A DNA stretch of 64,000 nt from Gammaproteobacteria bacterium (GCA_021772915.1 JAJFLB010000018.1:341415-405414), one strand, 5' to 3'; shown: positions 15,908-26,212, counted from the stretch's first letter. Made by a program: numbers and translations. Notes: generated by a model not told the origin, from the letters alone.

Positions 15908-18900
15908 ATGAATACGCAATCTCAGATATCTTCAAGTACTGGTTCGCCACGCTACCGCCTGGAGGATGCCTTTACGCTGAATAAAGGCCGGGTATTCGTC
16001 TCCGGTACCCAGGCGCTGGCCCGGTTACCCATGTTGCAACGCCAAAGGGACATGGCCGCAAAGTTGGACACACGTGGTTTCATTTCCGGCTACCGCGGCT
16101 CACCATTGGCCGGTTATGACCTGGTACTCGAGTGGGCGAGCCAATATCTCGATGAACACGGGATCACCTTTGTGCCCGCAATCAATGAAGAGCTTGCAGC
16201 AACCGCCATTATCGGTACGCAGCAGGTCGCGGCCCAGTCCGACGCCAACTGCGCCGGTGTGTTCTCCTTATGGTATGGCAAAGGCCCAGGTCTGGACCGT
16301 GCCGGCGATGCCCTCAAGCACGCAAACTCCATGGGTTCATCGCGACACGGTGGTGCATTGGTGGTCGTGGGTGATGATCACAGCGCAATCTCATCGGCAA
16401 TGGCTCATCAAAGTGAACAACTGTTCGCCTCCTGGATGATGCCGGTCTTACATGCCGCCAACATTGGGGAGATCCTTGATTTCGGCTTATTTGGCTGGGC
16501 GATGTCACGCTTTTCGGGCTGCTATGTGGGCTTGAAAATAGAAAGTGAGATCATTGAATCCGCCGCATCGGTCTACATTGACAACCAGCAACCGGTGATC
16601 GTCCAGCCCAAATTTGATTTCCCAACGGACGGCGTTCATTACCGCTGGCCCTACCAGCAACTCGATGCCGAATCGCGCTTGCAAAACTTCAGGTTGCCCG
16701 CAGCCATGGCGTTTGCGAAGTCAAATGCCATAGACCAAGAAATATGGGGTGGAAAACATGCCCGTTTTGGCATTATCACCAGCGGCAAAGCCTACCTTTC
16801 GGTCCGCCAGGCGCTTGCTGAACTGGGAATAACCGAAGCACGCGCTGCCGAGGCAGGTCTGTGTATTTACAAGGTCGGCATGCCCTGGCCACTGGAAACA
16901 AGTGGCGCCAGGAGTTTCGCCAGCAACCTTGAAGAAGTGCTGGTAATCGAAGAAAAACGTAGCTTTATTGAAAGCCAACTTAAAGAAACGCTTTTCGATC
17001 TGCCGACATCTGACCGGCCACGGGTACTTGGAAAGACCGACGAACAAGGCAACCCCCTGGTCCCCTCCACAGGAGTACTTTCACCCGAAACCATCGCGCG
17101 GATAATTGCACAACGATGGCCCACAACCACAACAGGAAGCCTCGCCGCGGACTATTTTGCGCGAATTGCACAGCAAGAGGATGTGATCCGTCTTGCGGGC
17201 ACCCCCCGCACACCATTTTTCTGCTCCGGCTGCCCACATAATCGGTCTACAGTTGCACCACAGGGCGGTCGTGTACTTGCCGGCACCGGTTGCCACCTGA
17301 TGGCCGTTTTCATGGACCGTGACACCAGTGGGTTTTTGCACATGGGCGCGGAAGGCGCGAACTGGGTAGGACAAGCCCCGTTTTGTAAGTCCACACATAT
17401 TTTCCAGAACCTCGGGGATGGAACCTATACGCATTCGGGTTCCTTGGCGATACGCCAGGCGGTCGCAGCGGGTATTAATATCACGTACAAGATACTTTAC
17501 AACGACGCCGTGGCCATGACCGGTGGGCAACCGGTGGACGGCGGCTTGACCGTACCGCAGATTACCCAACAGCTGCACGCCGAGGGGGTTGTGCGTACCG
17601 CAGTAGTTTCTGATGAGCCGGATAAGTACACCTCGAACCTGGTTTTTGCTCCGGGCGTGACCAGGCATGATCGCAGTCACTTGCAGTCAGTTGAGCAGGA
17701 GTTGAGCGATATAGCCGGTGTCACCGCGTTGATCTATGACCAGCTTTGTGCCGCTGAGAAGCGACGCCGGGCACGGCGTCGCAAATCGAAGGCTGTCGAA
17801 ACCCGTTTGTTTATCAACGAGGCAGTATGTGAAGGCTGTGGTGATTGTGTTAAACAGTCCAATTGCCTGTCGGTCGTGCCCACCCAAACAACTCTGGGTA
17901 TCAAGCGCCAGATTGATCAGTCCTCCTGCAACATTGATAAATCCTGCCTGGAGGGTTTTTGTCCCAGTTTCATCAGCATCACCGGGGCAAGACCGGCGAC
18001 CATCACGCGCAGCGCTGCCAAAGGACTTGATACGGCCATTGCCGACCTGCCGGACCCGCAACTGCCGGATTTGCAAAATGCCTTTGACATGGTGATCACC
18101 GGTATCGGTGGCCAGGGTGTTGTCACCATCGGGCGTATTGTCGGCATGGCTGCACACCTCGAAGGCCTGGGTTGCTCGGTTCTGGATTTTCCGGGGCTGG
18201 CTCAAAAAGGTGGCGGAGTGATGTCTTACACCCGCATTACTAGAAGCCCGGAAACCATTCAGGGCTCCCGTGTGCCACTGGGCCAGGCCGATCTCCTGCT
18301 CGCCAGTGACATGGTAACGGCTTTGGGTGCAGAGACCATTGGCAGGATACGCAAAGATGTCACCCGTGCGATTGTAAACAAACACGTCGCACCGACCGGG
18401 GCCAACGTACTCAACCCGGACAGTTTGCTTGAACCAGACAGACTCAGGGATGGAATTGTTGCCGCTGTCGGCAATACGAATCCCCGGTTTGTCAACGCAA
18501 CTACACTCAGTGAGAAACTCAGCGGCGATACGATCACAGCCAATATCCTGCTGTTGGGTTATGCCTGGCAGGCGGGCACGATCCCACTCAGCTACGCGGC
18601 CATCACCCATGCAATCAAGCTCAACCGGGCTGGTGCCGACACCAATATACGATGTTTCGCTTATGGGCGGCTCGCGGCACACGACCCCGAGTTGATGCAA
18701 CAGCTTTCGGGTGTTGGCATACCACAGGAATCACGCGAAGAAAAATCTCTGGATGAGACCATCGCGTTGCATGAAAAGCAGCTTGTCGCTTACCAGAATG
18801 TTGCCTACGCAAAGCGCTACCTGTCCCTGGTCACTACCGCCCGTCAATCCGAGTCGCAGCTTGCGGTTGAAGGGGAGGAGTTCGGCCACGCGGTCGCTCG

Positions 18901-19408
18901 TGGGTTTTTCCAGACCATGGCTTACAAGGACGAGTACGAAGTGGCAAGACTGCATACCAGTGAAACATTCACACACCAATTGCAGTCTATGATTTCTGGA
19001 GATTTCAAGATCACACACCATTTTGCGCCACCATTATTTACGCGCCGCAATCGTCAATCAGGCAAACTTCACAAGATCGCGTTTGGACCCTGGATCCGAC
19101 CATTTTTGAGAGTGCTTGCCAAACTCAAGATACTACGCGGCACACCATTTGATGTCTTCGGTTACACCCGGGAACGTCGCCGGGAACGCAGGCGCATCGA
19201 AGAGTACGAGCAAACGATAAGTGATCTGTGCGCTTCACTTTCAATCAGCAATCTGCAAACCGCAACGCAGATTGCTGCACTGGCGTCAACTATTCGTGGC
19301 TACGGGCACGTTAAGGAATCCAATGCAAAACAAGCCGGCAAACAGCTAAACGGCATACTGCACAAATCGGAACCGGACCAGCTACAAACTGAGTTACCAG
19401 ACCATTGA
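15908..19408 (+). CDS. Indolepyruvate:ferredoxin oxidoreductase, single-chain
   Basis: This 1166-residue enzyme would oxidatively decarboxylate aryl or branched 2-oxoacids to acyl-CoA, passing electrons to ferredoxin. It joins parts that are separate IorA and IorB in archaea. The pyrimidine-binding region is N-terminal (about 20-250). The ThDP region includes FFCSGCPHNRST (about 437), GTGCHL and GDGTYTHSG (about 503) with NDAVAMTGGQ. A cysteine-rich region (CEGCGDCVKQSNC, about 640, then CNIDKSCLEGFC) can hold 4Fe-4S clusters. The IorB-like domain starts near 731 (TGIGGQGVVTIG). Most of these large forms act in aerobes on aromatic amino-acid catabolism. It follows marR with an eight-base gap. 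Confidence 0.92.
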   Translation: MNTQSQISSSTGSPRYRLEDAFTLNKGRVFVSGTQALARLPMLQRQRDMAAKLDTRGFISGYRGSPLAGYDLVLEWASQYLDEHGITFVPAINEELAATAIIGTQQVAAQSDANCAGVFSLWYGKGPGLDRAGDALKHANSMGSSRHGGALVVVGDDHSAISSAMAHQSEQLFASWMMPVLHAANIGEILDFGLFGWAMSRFSGCYVGLKIESEIIESAASVYIDNQQPVIVQPKFDFPTDGVHYRWPYQQLDAESRLQNFRLPAAMAFAKSNAIDQEIWGGKHARFGIITSGKAYLSVRQALAELGITEARAAEAGLCIYKVGMPWPLETSGARSFASNLEEVLVIEEKRSFIESQLKETLFDLPTSDRPRVLGKTDEQGNPLVPSTGVLSPETIARIIAQRWPTTTTGSLAADYFARIAQQEDVIRLAGTPRTPFFCSGCPHNRSTVAPQGGRVLAGTGCHLMAVFMDRDTSGFLHMGAEGANWVGQAPFCKSTHIFQNLGDGTYTHSGSLAIRQAVAAGINITYKILYNDAVAMTGGQPVDGGLTVPQITQQLHAEGVVRTAVVSDEPDKYTSNLVFAPGVTRHDRSHLQSVEQELSDIAGVTALIYDQLCAAEKRRRARRRKSKAVETRLFINEAVCEGCGDCVKQSNCLSVVPTQTTLGIKRQIDQSSCNIDKSCLEGFCPSFISITGARPATITRSAAKGLDTAIADLPDPQLPDLQNAFDMVITGIGGQGVVTIGRIVGMAAHLEGLGCSVLDFPGLAQKGGGVMSYTRITRSPETIQGSRVPLGQADLLLASDMVTALGAETIGRIRKDVTRAIVNKHVAPTGANVLNPDSLLEPDRLRDGIVAAVGNTNPRFVNATTLSEKLSGDTITANILLLGYAWQAGTIPLSYAAITHAIKLNRAGADTNIRCFAYGRLAAHDPELMQQLSGVGIPQESREEKSLDETIALHEKQLVAYQNVAYAKRYLSLVTTARQSESQLAVEGEEFGHAVARGFFQTMAYKDEYEVARLHTSETFTHQLQSMISGDFKITHHFAPPLFTRRNRQSGKLHKIAFGPWIRPFLRVLAKLKILRGTPFDVFGYTRERRRERRRIEEYEQTISDLCASLSISNLQTATQIAALASTIRGYGHVKESNAKQAGKQLNGILHKSEPDQLQTELPDH

Positions 19409-19523
19409 GAAAAATACCCCGTTTACCCAAAGCACCCATTTGCAACAAGGTGCCCCACATCCCGCTGGTGTATGATGCAACTTGCTACCCGAGCAATAAA
19501 CTTCCGCCCAACAAGTATCCCAT

Positions 19524-20219
19524 ATGAAAAACCGATTCTTGAGCGCCTTGCGCGAATCAATTGACTATAGAAAACAGGCAGTGCTCCCCAGCGTAAAACT
19601 TATCATCATTGCCACCGTAGCCTGCACACTGGTCTATATTCTTATCTCCATATTTTTTGTTCCTGCAGGTAAGTACGAAGGCTATAACTTTATAAGCGAA
19701 AATGGATCCATAACGGCACTATCAGCACTTTTGCTCGCAATGTCGGGGTCCTTTTCATTGGCGTCGTTGGCCGTCAATATCAGAAACAAGGTACGCCCCA
19801 CATGGATGTGGGCCGTCATGGCCGCAGGATTTGCTTTTTTGACTTTAGATGAACTACTGATGTTTCATGAACGTCTTGGTAAGACTATCAAAGACTACGC
19901 AGATTCGGGGATTTTCAGGAACTGGAATGACATTATTGTCATCCTTTACGGCGTTCTGGTGCTACCCGTAGTGGCGGTATTTCTGCCATCAATAATACGT
20001 TATCGCATGTATCTGGAGCTGCTGGTCACCGCATTTGTTTTTTATGCCATCCACACACTGATTGATGCGACCCAAAGCCCCAGAACAACAGTATCCGCAA
20101 CCTGGGAAGAATCTGCGAAAATTTTGAGCGTTACGTTCCTGGCCCTGGCCACATTTATCGGGTTTTTGGGTACCTTGTGGAATTCAGAACCCACCAAGCC
20201 AGACCAGAAAAACTACTGA
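19524..20219 (+). CDS. Integral membrane protein of unknown function
   Basis: This 231-residue protein has about six hydrophobic helices (for example LIIIATVACTLVYILISIFF at about 26-45 and IIVILYGVLVLPVVAVFL). A loop FLTLDELLMFHERLGKTIKDY carries a conserved-looking Asp-Glu and His-Glu, which could be a metal or substrate site. I do not recognise the family. It stands between the ior gene and the converging M14 peptidase, with no obvious operon partners. Confidence 0.7.
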   Translation: MKNRFLSALRESIDYRKQAVLPSVKLIIIATVACTLVYILISIFFVPAGKYEGYNFISENGSITALSALLLAMSGSFSLASLAVNIRNKVRPTWMWAVMAAGFAFLTLDELLMFHERLGKTIKDYADSGIFRNWNDIIVILYGVLVLPVVAVFLPSIIRYRMYLELLVTAFVFYAIHTLIDATQSPRTTVSATWEESAKILSVTFLALATFIGFLGTLWNSEPTKPDQKNY

Positions 20220-20232
20220 GTTTTGCAGGGAA

Positions 20233-21105
20233 CTACTTACGTCTCTCACGTAATAACCAACGAACCAAATCAGTCCACATGACCGAAATCTGACTGGGTG
20301 ACGGCATTATCCCTGCGTACTTTAATTCGACTGTGACGACCGCGGTATCCAGGTCAATGCCACCGTAGTTGCCCAACGATCCCGGGTAAATGCCCAGACG
20401 GCTCAGCCACAGATTACCCAGTTTAGTCGGAGCCGTGGGTGGTCCGTCGTGGTCTACCAGGCCAAAAGGTGCGTGTAGTGAAATTATGATATCGGGTTGA
20501 AACTCTTCAATCTCTTTCACCAGACCGCGAACCTCTGGTTCGCTTGCAGGGAATGGGCCCGGATAACGCCGTTCGCTCCTGCCAGTACGGGTAGTCCAGT
20601 ATTCGAGGGCATCATCCTCCCAGTCTGATGTTGGAAAGTTGCGGTTGAGATCGACTCCACGCTCGTTCTGTCTCTGTGATTTTTTTCGCAGCAGACCGTC
20701 TGGATTGGTCAGTGGCAAAAAGTGCCAGTGGAACAGGCCAGAGTGATGAATATTCAGGATTTCCATCCACTTGAACATCACCGAGACAGACGCGTATTCG
20801 TCACCGTGAATGCCGCCAAGTACCAGAATACGTCCCAGCGGAATCTTCTGTCCCAGCGGAGGATACTCCTTGACCACCAGGGGACGATCAAGCAAGGAAT
20901 AATCTCCGGATGACTGTAACTCCTGATCCAGGCAGTCGCTCACCGATACACTACCGAGCTTACCGCCAATCTCCTGACACAGATCCTCGATTGATAATCT
21001 ATCTGGTTCAGTGTGCCTGATCCTGGGTAATGGGTCCGCCGGCGCTTCTGGAAACAGCGTTACCAGCAACAGGAAGGCTAACCCCGCTCGTAGACGATAC
21101 GCCAT
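20233..21105 (-). CDS. Exported M14-family zinc carboxypeptidase (MpaA-like)
   Basis: This peptidase of about 290 residues has a signal peptide (AFLLLVTLFPEAPA) and complete M14 zinc and catalytic motifs. Those are GGIHGDEYAS (zinc His and Glu), NERGVDLNRNFP (substrate Arg/Asn), IISLHAP (third zinc ligand) and VVTVELKYAG (catalytic Glu). MpaA-like enzymes cleave the gamma-D-Glu-diaminopimelate bond of murein peptides. The ATG at 21105 has AGAGGA nine bases upstream and overlaps the end of the L,D-transpeptidase gene by 28 bases; the TTG at 21129 is less likely. Its neighbours, a transpeptidase and an amidase, support a cell-wall role. Confidence 0.85.
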   Translation of the reverse strand: MAYRLRAGLAFLLLVTLFPEAPADPLPRIRHTEPDRLSIEDLCQEIGGKLGSVSVSDCLDQELQSSGDYSLLDRPLVVKEYPPLGQKIPLGRILVLGGIHGDEYASVSVMFKWMEILNIHHSGLFHWHFLPLTNPDGLLRKKSQRQNERGVDLNRNFPTSDWEDDALEYWTTRTGRSERRYPGPFPASEPEVRGLVKEIEEFQPDIIISLHAPFGLVDHDGPPTAPTKLGNLWLSRLGIYPGSLGNYGGIDLDTAVVTVELKYAGIMPSPSQISVMWTDLVRWLLRERRK

Positions 21106-22454
21106 AGCCCGGAGTCCTCTTTTCGCCAAAGTTGTTCTTTCCAGCCATTGGCACGAAAGTCGCTGCTCTTGTAGCGCTGATAAAATCGCGCCAGGACCAT
21201 ATTTTGCTCACTGGGATAAGCAATTAGGCTGAGTTCCGAGATACTGACTTCAATAAACTTCTTCCTGGCGTGGATACGCTTCTTGTAGTGTATCCAGGTG
21301 GCGAGATCCTTCTCGAGATTAGTAAAATCGTCTGCATAATGGGCAAGGTAGCTGTCGTTATCTATCCTCGCCCAGGCATTGCGCCAGATTTCGATTGTCT
21401 GCTCAAGTTCTTCTCGCTTTGACACCTGTTCCTCGCTGGATACCCACTCAAACTGATCATCCAGCACGATCGGTGTAACTTGAGAATTTACGTAGCTATC
21501 GATGTCCTCAAACATGGTGTTTGACAACACGACACAACCATCGCTGTCTTGCAACGGACGGTGGTCCTTGCCTTTGGGTAGTCCATGCAGCCAGATTCCC
21601 GAGCCATCGCGCTGCCTGATTCTATCCAGAGCATTTGGATAATTCAGCGTATAGGCCCCGCTGCCGTAACGTGCTTCCAGCTGTTCATCCGTGAGGAAAC
21701 TCAACAGGCGATAAACACCTACGGGCGTTTTCTTGTCCCCTTCTTTTAGCTTTCCGTAACCTGCTTTACCTATCGAGACCGACATGGTCCGGGTCAGACG
21801 GAACTGCTCATCGTCGCGTTCCAGGACATGTAAATTTCCTGCTTGCAAATCAACCCACAAGACGTGCTCCAGATTATCCGGTAGTTTGAAAAGCCCCCTT
21901 GGTACAACCGATCCTGGTTTATTTTTGCTGGCCAAAAGAACCGCCTCTCTTGAGAGACCGAGTTGCATATCGCCGGCGGTCACCAAATCGCCTGAAGCCT
22001 TGTTATGCAGGTCAGGCTTAAGCTCGTCCAGTTCACCCCTGATGGTGATAACCTGAATCGCGAATCGGGCGCATTTTACCGGGTACTTATCCTGACAACT
22101 CTCCACAACCCGGTGCGCCTTCATTGAATCCCGAAATTTGCCCAGAAAAATCGTACGCCCGTCAGCGGCCTGTTGCAGCCCGCCCAGTCTTGTTATGGGC
22201 AGAATTTCTTCAAGTAATGCTTCATCCTGCCGTTTTTCAACGACCACCTTGAGGGTGTGATACCTACCATTGGCATTCCCCTCGCCCAACTCCGCCTTCT
22301 CGCAGTTTTCGCTATTCAGCGTGCCGGCGGCAAAACAATACACGGGTGCGCCAACTGCTGTGTTGACAGACACCGGACTCAAAATCATCAACCCCAGCAT
22401 GACCGGAAGTAAGGAAAATTCTGTTGCCCTGGTTCGGCCCAGAATGTTATGCAT
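21078..22454 (-). CDS. L,D-transpeptidase (YkuD) with C-terminal SnoaL/NTF2-like domain
   Basis: This periplasmic murein cross-linking enzyme is about 458 residues long. It has a signal peptide (LLPVMLGLMILSPVSVNTAVGA), an N-terminal SPOR-like or repeat segment, then the YkuD domain with HGLPKGKDHRPLQDSDGCVVLSN, which contains the catalytic Cys. The last 130 residues (ETIEIWRNAWARIDNDSYLAHY) look like an NTF2/SnoaL fold. The ATG at 22454 is chosen because AAGGAGG lies seven bases upstream; the frame runs open to 22601 but has no signal there. Coupled to the downstream M14 peptidase by overlap. Confidence 0.9.
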   Translation of the reverse strand: MHNILGRTRATEFSLLPVMLGLMILSPVSVNTAVGAPVYCFAAGTLNSENCEKAELGEGNANGRYHTLKVVVEKRQDEALLEEILPITRLGGLQQAADGRTIFLGKFRDSMKAHRVVESCQDKYPVKCARFAIQVITIRGELDELKPDLHNKASGDLVTAGDMQLGLSREAVLLASKNKPGSVVPRGLFKLPDNLEHVLWVDLQAGNLHVLERDDEQFRLTRTMSVSIGKAGYGKLKEGDKKTPVGVYRLLSFLTDEQLEARYGSGAYTLNYPNALDRIRQRDGSGIWLHGLPKGKDHRPLQDSDGCVVLSNTMFEDIDSYVNSQVTPIVLDDQFEWVSSEEQVSKREELEQTIEIWRNAWARIDNDSYLAHYADDFTNLEKDLATWIHYKKRIHARKKFIEVSISELSLIAYPSEQNMVLARFYQRYKSSDFRANGWKEQLWRKEDSGLWRIVYERG

Positions 22455-22811
22455 CAAGTCGCCTCCTTTTCTACCCAGATGATTTTTGAGGGTAGCAAGC
22501 TCGTACACAATTCTCTGCGAGCTTGTTTTCATTACAGCGGCGTGGCTTATGCCCCACAATCGGGACCTCCGTTTTGGCAATACATTACGCTGTCTAAGCA
22601 TTTATCGCCGTCTCTCCAGTGGGCGTTTTTCCGCTATATTGCAACACCAGCACTCGTTTGAGTGACGGACAGAAGAGCGACAAGATACGCGTTTTCCCAT
22701 GCATTGATCAAGTGAAAACCGGAAAAGAACAAATTGAGACACTGTTCCGGCTTGCCCGCCACACGATAACCGGCCCGGGCATTTGCACAATCCTTAAATG
22801 TTAATCTGGAT
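22455..22811. other. Divergent intergenic region of the murein genes
   Basis: The divergent promoters of the L,D-transpeptidase and the amidase should lie here. I found no clear -35/-10 pair, regulator box or RNA element and no supported gene. Confidence 0.4.
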
Positions 22812-23624
22812 ATGGGTGAACATAAAACCGGTCGAATCCGCACCCGGAGGAGCCAACAGCGTGGTGCTAGTGTAGGGTATCCCCATTGGTGGCATTTTCG
22901 GACACGAGCAGCGGATAAAGGCGGGTCTTTGAGCAGTAAATTGACAGCGTATCTGTCGGTAGCGACGTTTGTCGGTGGTCTGGCCTCTGACAAAATGCTG
23001 GCCCAAACCGAACCCGAGGCAGAACGCCCAAATATTATTGATTTGCCTATTCAGTGGGACAGTAATCGACACGACCTGTCTCTCGAATACATTCGCGCAC
23101 ACCATGAACTGATCTGGGACAAACCTGAAACCGTCCCCAGGATGATAGTGATCCACTGGACCGCAGCCCCAACTCTCCAGAGTTCGTTTAACGGCTTCGA
23201 TCCTGTCGTTTTACCCGGCAGGAATAACTTGCAGGGCGCGGGCCGCTTGAATGTGTCCGCACACTACCTCGTTGATCGGGAAGGCACGATCTACCAGTTG
23301 ATGCCCGAGACCAGGTTTGCACGCCATGTCATTGGCTTGAATTACTGCGCCATCGGAATAGAAAATGTCGGCGGGGGGGATCAGTACCCGCTTACAAAGG
23401 CCCAGTTCACCGCCAACCTGGCGCTAAGCAAGTACCTCCTCGACAAGTACCCCGCTATCCGGTATGTCATTGGTCACCACGAGTCCCCCCGCTTTAAGGA
23501 GCATCCGTTTTATCGGGAGTCCGATCCGGACTATGTCACTCGGAAAAGTGACCCCGGGGATGATTTTATTCTCCGCCTGAGAAATCAAATCGGGAAGCGG
23601 GCGGAGAGCCCTCCTGAAATGTAG
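22812..23624 (+). CDS. N-acetylmuramoyl-L-alanine amidase (amidase_2)
   Basis: This exported amidase of 231-270 residues cuts the muramyl-L-Ala bond of murein. Zinc and catalytic residues are visible: VIHWTA (first His), CAIGIENVGG (catalytic Glu), VIGHHE (second His) and RKSDPGDDF (Lys and third zinc ligand Asp). The start is uncertain. The ATG at 22812 has no ribosome site and adds a basic 39-residue extension. A TTG at 22929 with AAGG seven bases upstream would begin directly at a signal peptide (MSSKLTAYLSVATFVGGLAS). It is divergent from the transpeptidase/peptidase pair. Confidence 0.87.
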   Translation: MGEHKTGRIRTRRSQQRGASVGYPHWWHFRTRAADKGGSLSSKLTAYLSVATFVGGLASDKMLAQTEPEAERPNIIDLPIQWDSNRHDLSLEYIRAHHELIWDKPETVPRMIVIHWTAAPTLQSSFNGFDPVVLPGRNNLQGAGRLNVSAHYLVDREGTIYQLMPETRFARHVIGLNYCAIGIENVGGGDQYPLTKAQFTANLALSKYLLDKYPAIRYVIGHHESPRFKEHPFYRESDPDYVTRKSDPGDDFILRLRNQIGKRAESPPEM

Positions 23625-23674
23625 TCGCAAGCAGGTCCCATGTTTTACCTGGACCGGCTGGTGAAGTAAGCAGA

Positions 23675-25198
23675 TTAGCGGCGTCTGCGTCCCGAGCGGC
23701 CACGACGCCCGGCCGGTGCTTGTGGTGCTTTGGACGCTGGTGGTGGCGGTAGTTCCGGCAGAGTTTCCTGTTTCTCAAATCCGGCTCTGATCAGCTCCCG
23801 CATAGCCTTGTCGATTTCCGGATCGGTTTCAACTGGCGTGTAATTTGCCAGACGCTCTTCTACTTCCCGTACGGCACGTTGCTCAAGATCTACGCTTCCC
23901 TGGAGTTCCCAGGCCTCTCGGTTTTCACGGTCAATGACCGGGTCTGTCAGATAGAGCTGTTTTGGCCAGTGCTCCAGCGTGTGAGGCGAGGTGATCAGGT
24001 GATCCTCCTGCATCAGGTCATCCACGAGTTGCTGGGTAGGCAAGTCCCGCTGCACTTCGATCTCGCGGACGAAATGCAGTGACTGGCCACAAACCTCGTT
24101 ATCGAAAATCAATTTTGGCAAGCTGAAGGTCAGGACGAAATCCAGCATGCCTGGCCCGGAAACTGAATTCACCCCGGCTATAGCTGCCAGCAGGGCGCTC
24201 GAAAATGTCTCTCCACCTGCCTGGGCATCCAGTTGTTTGCCATCTGACAGGGCCATGTAGGCCTGGGTTGGCAAATCCAGAGACTTGGCCAGGGCCACGT
24301 AAGCGACGTTCAGGTGTTGGGCCTCGATTGCCGCCATCGGCGACGAGGCAGCCTTCATATGGAACGTGGCCGGCGCACCACCAAACAAGACCGGCGCTCC
24401 CGGGCGAATAATTTGCGCCATGGTGATGCCTGCCAGCACATCCATGGTGTGGAACACCAGAGCCCCCACCAATGTAACAGGTGCGATCAGTCCCATCAGG
24501 GTGACAGGAACGATCTCCACGGCGATACCCGCCTCGACGCAATCGATCAGGTTCTGGCAGGAGTCCTCACCGTAACGGAAATTGCCGGTGGCGGTGATGG
24601 TAAAAATCGACATGGGCTTGGCAATCAGTTCCGCCCTGTCAGCACGGAACATCTGCAACATTTTCACCATGCGTGGTGTGCCGTGTTCCGAGAACGCACC
24701 CGAAACCATGGGCTTTTTCGAGGTGGTCAGGAGCATGTACAAACGCCAGGCATCCGAGACTTGTGACTCGATGTCCTGGTTGGTAGAAAATGCGGTAGAG
24801 GGATAAGCGATGTGTTCAAGGCCATCGCAGATCCGGGCGTACTCAATAAAGTCCCTGGAGTTCGACAGCCGCGTCTCACCTGTTCGGTGGTCATGAATTT
24901 TCAATCCGCTTGAACCCGGTGTGTAGTGCACTTTGTCGCCACCGATCTCGGTGTAGGGATTGCCATCTCGATCAAACAGGGTGAATGACGAAGGCGCATC
25001 GGCAATTGCTTTTTCAACCACCTCGGTTGAAAACAAGATCCGGTTTCCGGTCTTATCCGTTTTAAGGCCGTGATCCAGAAGCCTTTGTTGCATCACGGAG
25101 CCACGGATTTCCATACCGGTTTCAGCCAACAGCTGTTTGGCCTCCGTCAGGACTTTTGCAGTCAGCTCATCGCTGAGAATGTTTAAACCGGGTCGCAT
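23675..25198 (-). CDS. MttB-family trimethylamine/quaternary-amine methyltransferase
   Basis: This 507-residue TIM-barrel protein is of the MttB superfamily: [20 protein letters not shown], then [41 protein letters not shown] and [11 protein letters not shown]. These methyltransferases move a methyl group from a quaternary amine to a corrinoid protein. The frame is uninterrupted, so it is a non-pyrrolysine member (like glycine betaine methyltransferase). The C-terminus is unusual: a proline-rich linker then [10 protein letters not shown]. No corrinoid protein gene lies beside it. Vitamin B12 genes (cobST, btuB) elsewhere in the window fit a cobalamin need. The actual substrate is unknown. Confidence 0.85.
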   Translation of the reverse strand: MRPGLNILSDELTAKVLTEAKQLLAETGMEIRGSVMQQRLLDHGLKTDKTGNRILFSTEVVEKAIADAPSSFTLFDRDGNPYTEIGGDKVHYTPGSSGLKIHDHRTGETRLSNSRDFIEYARICDGLEHIAYPSTAFSTNQDIESQVSDAWRLYMLLTTSKKPMVSGAFSEHGTPRMVKMLQMFRADRAELIAKPMSIFTITATGNFRYGEDSCQNLIDCVEAGIAVEIVPVTLMGLIAPVTLVGALVFHTMDVLAGITMAQIIRPGAPVLFGGAPATFHMKAASSPMAAIEAQHLNVAYVALAKSLDLPTQAYMALSDGKQLDAQAGGETFSSALLAAIAGVNSVSGPGMLDFVLTFSLPKLIFDNEVCGQSLHFVREIEVQRDLPTQQLVDDLMQEDHLITSPHTLEHWPKQLYLTDPVIDRENREAWELQGSVDLEQRAVREVEERLANYTPVETDPEIDKAMRELIRAGFEKQETLPELPPPPASKAPQAPAGRRGRSGRRRR

Positions 25199-25204
25199 AA
25201 TGGG

Positions 25205-26212
25205 TCAGAAAGAATAACCCACGCCCATTAACAGAGTGGAGTCATCTTTGGAAGTGTTCGTTGCCGGTTTGGTTTCATAGTCGTAGCGTAAGGAAACTGT
25301 TGCATACAGGTCCGTGAGCAGATCAAAACGAAAACCCGTGTTGGTTTTGGTGATAGTGTTGTCGACACCATAGAGCTGGTGCGTGAGTTTGTGGTTGTGA
25401 AAAAAATTCACTCCCCCCCACAAAGTGTGCTTGTACGCCAGGGTCCATAGTGCAACTGCACCACTTTGCGTAGAGCCGCCGATCTCTTCATCCGAATAGC
25501 CCAGACCACCACTTATTGTCAGAGACCGGGAGGCATCTTTGAATATGTCGCGGCCACCGATCAAGCCAAGCGTGTAACGTTGCTTTAATTCACGTATCGG
25601 ATCACGCTCAAAAGTGAAAGTGCCACCTAAATACCACGGCGCTTTACCCATCCAATGGTACGCATAGTTAAAAAGGTCCTGTTCCTTGGTGCGGATACTG
25701 TCGGTCTCCTCGCGACGGAAGCTGAGGTCTGCCAGATGGCGGTGGTCACCATGCCTGGCATGGCCACTGGCAAACAGAAGCGTATTGCGCGAATCGGTGT
25801 TACCATTGTTAACCGTAGCGTTAAAGTCGACCATAGCGCCCCAGCCAAAGTAAGGCTCCGGCTCTGCAGCCTTGGTGATTTCCAGCAAACTCAGGGCCCT
25901 GGTGAAGCCCTCACCAACCAACACCTGCTGACCATTTTCATCCATACCAATCTGGCCAGATGTCGGTTGCCCATCGGTGAGTTCTATCTCGAAAACCTGC
26001 TCGGCATCAATGGATGCTGCGGCATTAAGACTGACGGCAATTTCATCTGCGTAGCCGGGATTGATAAATACTTTTGCACCGACAATCTTTGATATTTTCC
26101 CGCTAATGACATCACCATTTTTCATGACCAGGCGATCCTCTGCCAGGACAGTAAAAGGCAACAGGACCAGGCAGGTAACAAGGGTGCTTAAGCGCTGATT
26201 CAAGATAATCAT
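25205..26212 (-). CDS. DUF481 outer-membrane beta-barrel (YdiY-like)
   Basis: This exported protein of about 335 residues has a signal peptide (LVTCLVLLPFTVLA), a small N-terminal SH3-like domain (DRLVMKNGDVISGKISKI) and a C-terminal barrel. The barrel has alternating aromatic strands (FGWGAMVDFNATVNNGNTD, LLMGVGYSF at the end), matching DUF481. The C-terminal Phe is the usual barrel-assembly signal. Function is unknown; YdiY-like proteins respond to stress. The ATG at 26212 is preferred as it starts a proper signal peptide; the longer start at 26239 is unlikely. It ends six bases before the methyltransferase start, so the two may be one operon. Confidence 0.82.
   Translation of the reverse strand: MIILNQRLSTLVTCLVLLPFTVLAEDRLVMKNGDVISGKISKIVGAKVFINPGYADEIAVSLNAAASIDAEQVFEIELTDGQPTSGQIGMDENGQQVLVGEGFTRALSLLEITKAAEPEPYFGWGAMVDFNATVNNGNTDSRNTLLFASGHARHGDHRHLADLSFRREETDSIRTKEQDLFNYAYHWMGKAPWYLGGTFTFERDPIRELKQRYTLGLIGGRDIFKDASRSLTISGGLGYSDEEIGGSTQSGAVALWTLAYKHTLWGGVNFFHNHKLTHQLYGVDNTITKTNTGFRFDLLTDLYATVSLRYDYETKPATNTSKDDSTLLMGVGYSF

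Noticed and set aside
17687..18700. 337-codon minus-strand frame in the ior gene
   Set aside because: It is antisense to an unambiguous enzyme domain and shows no recognisable motif.
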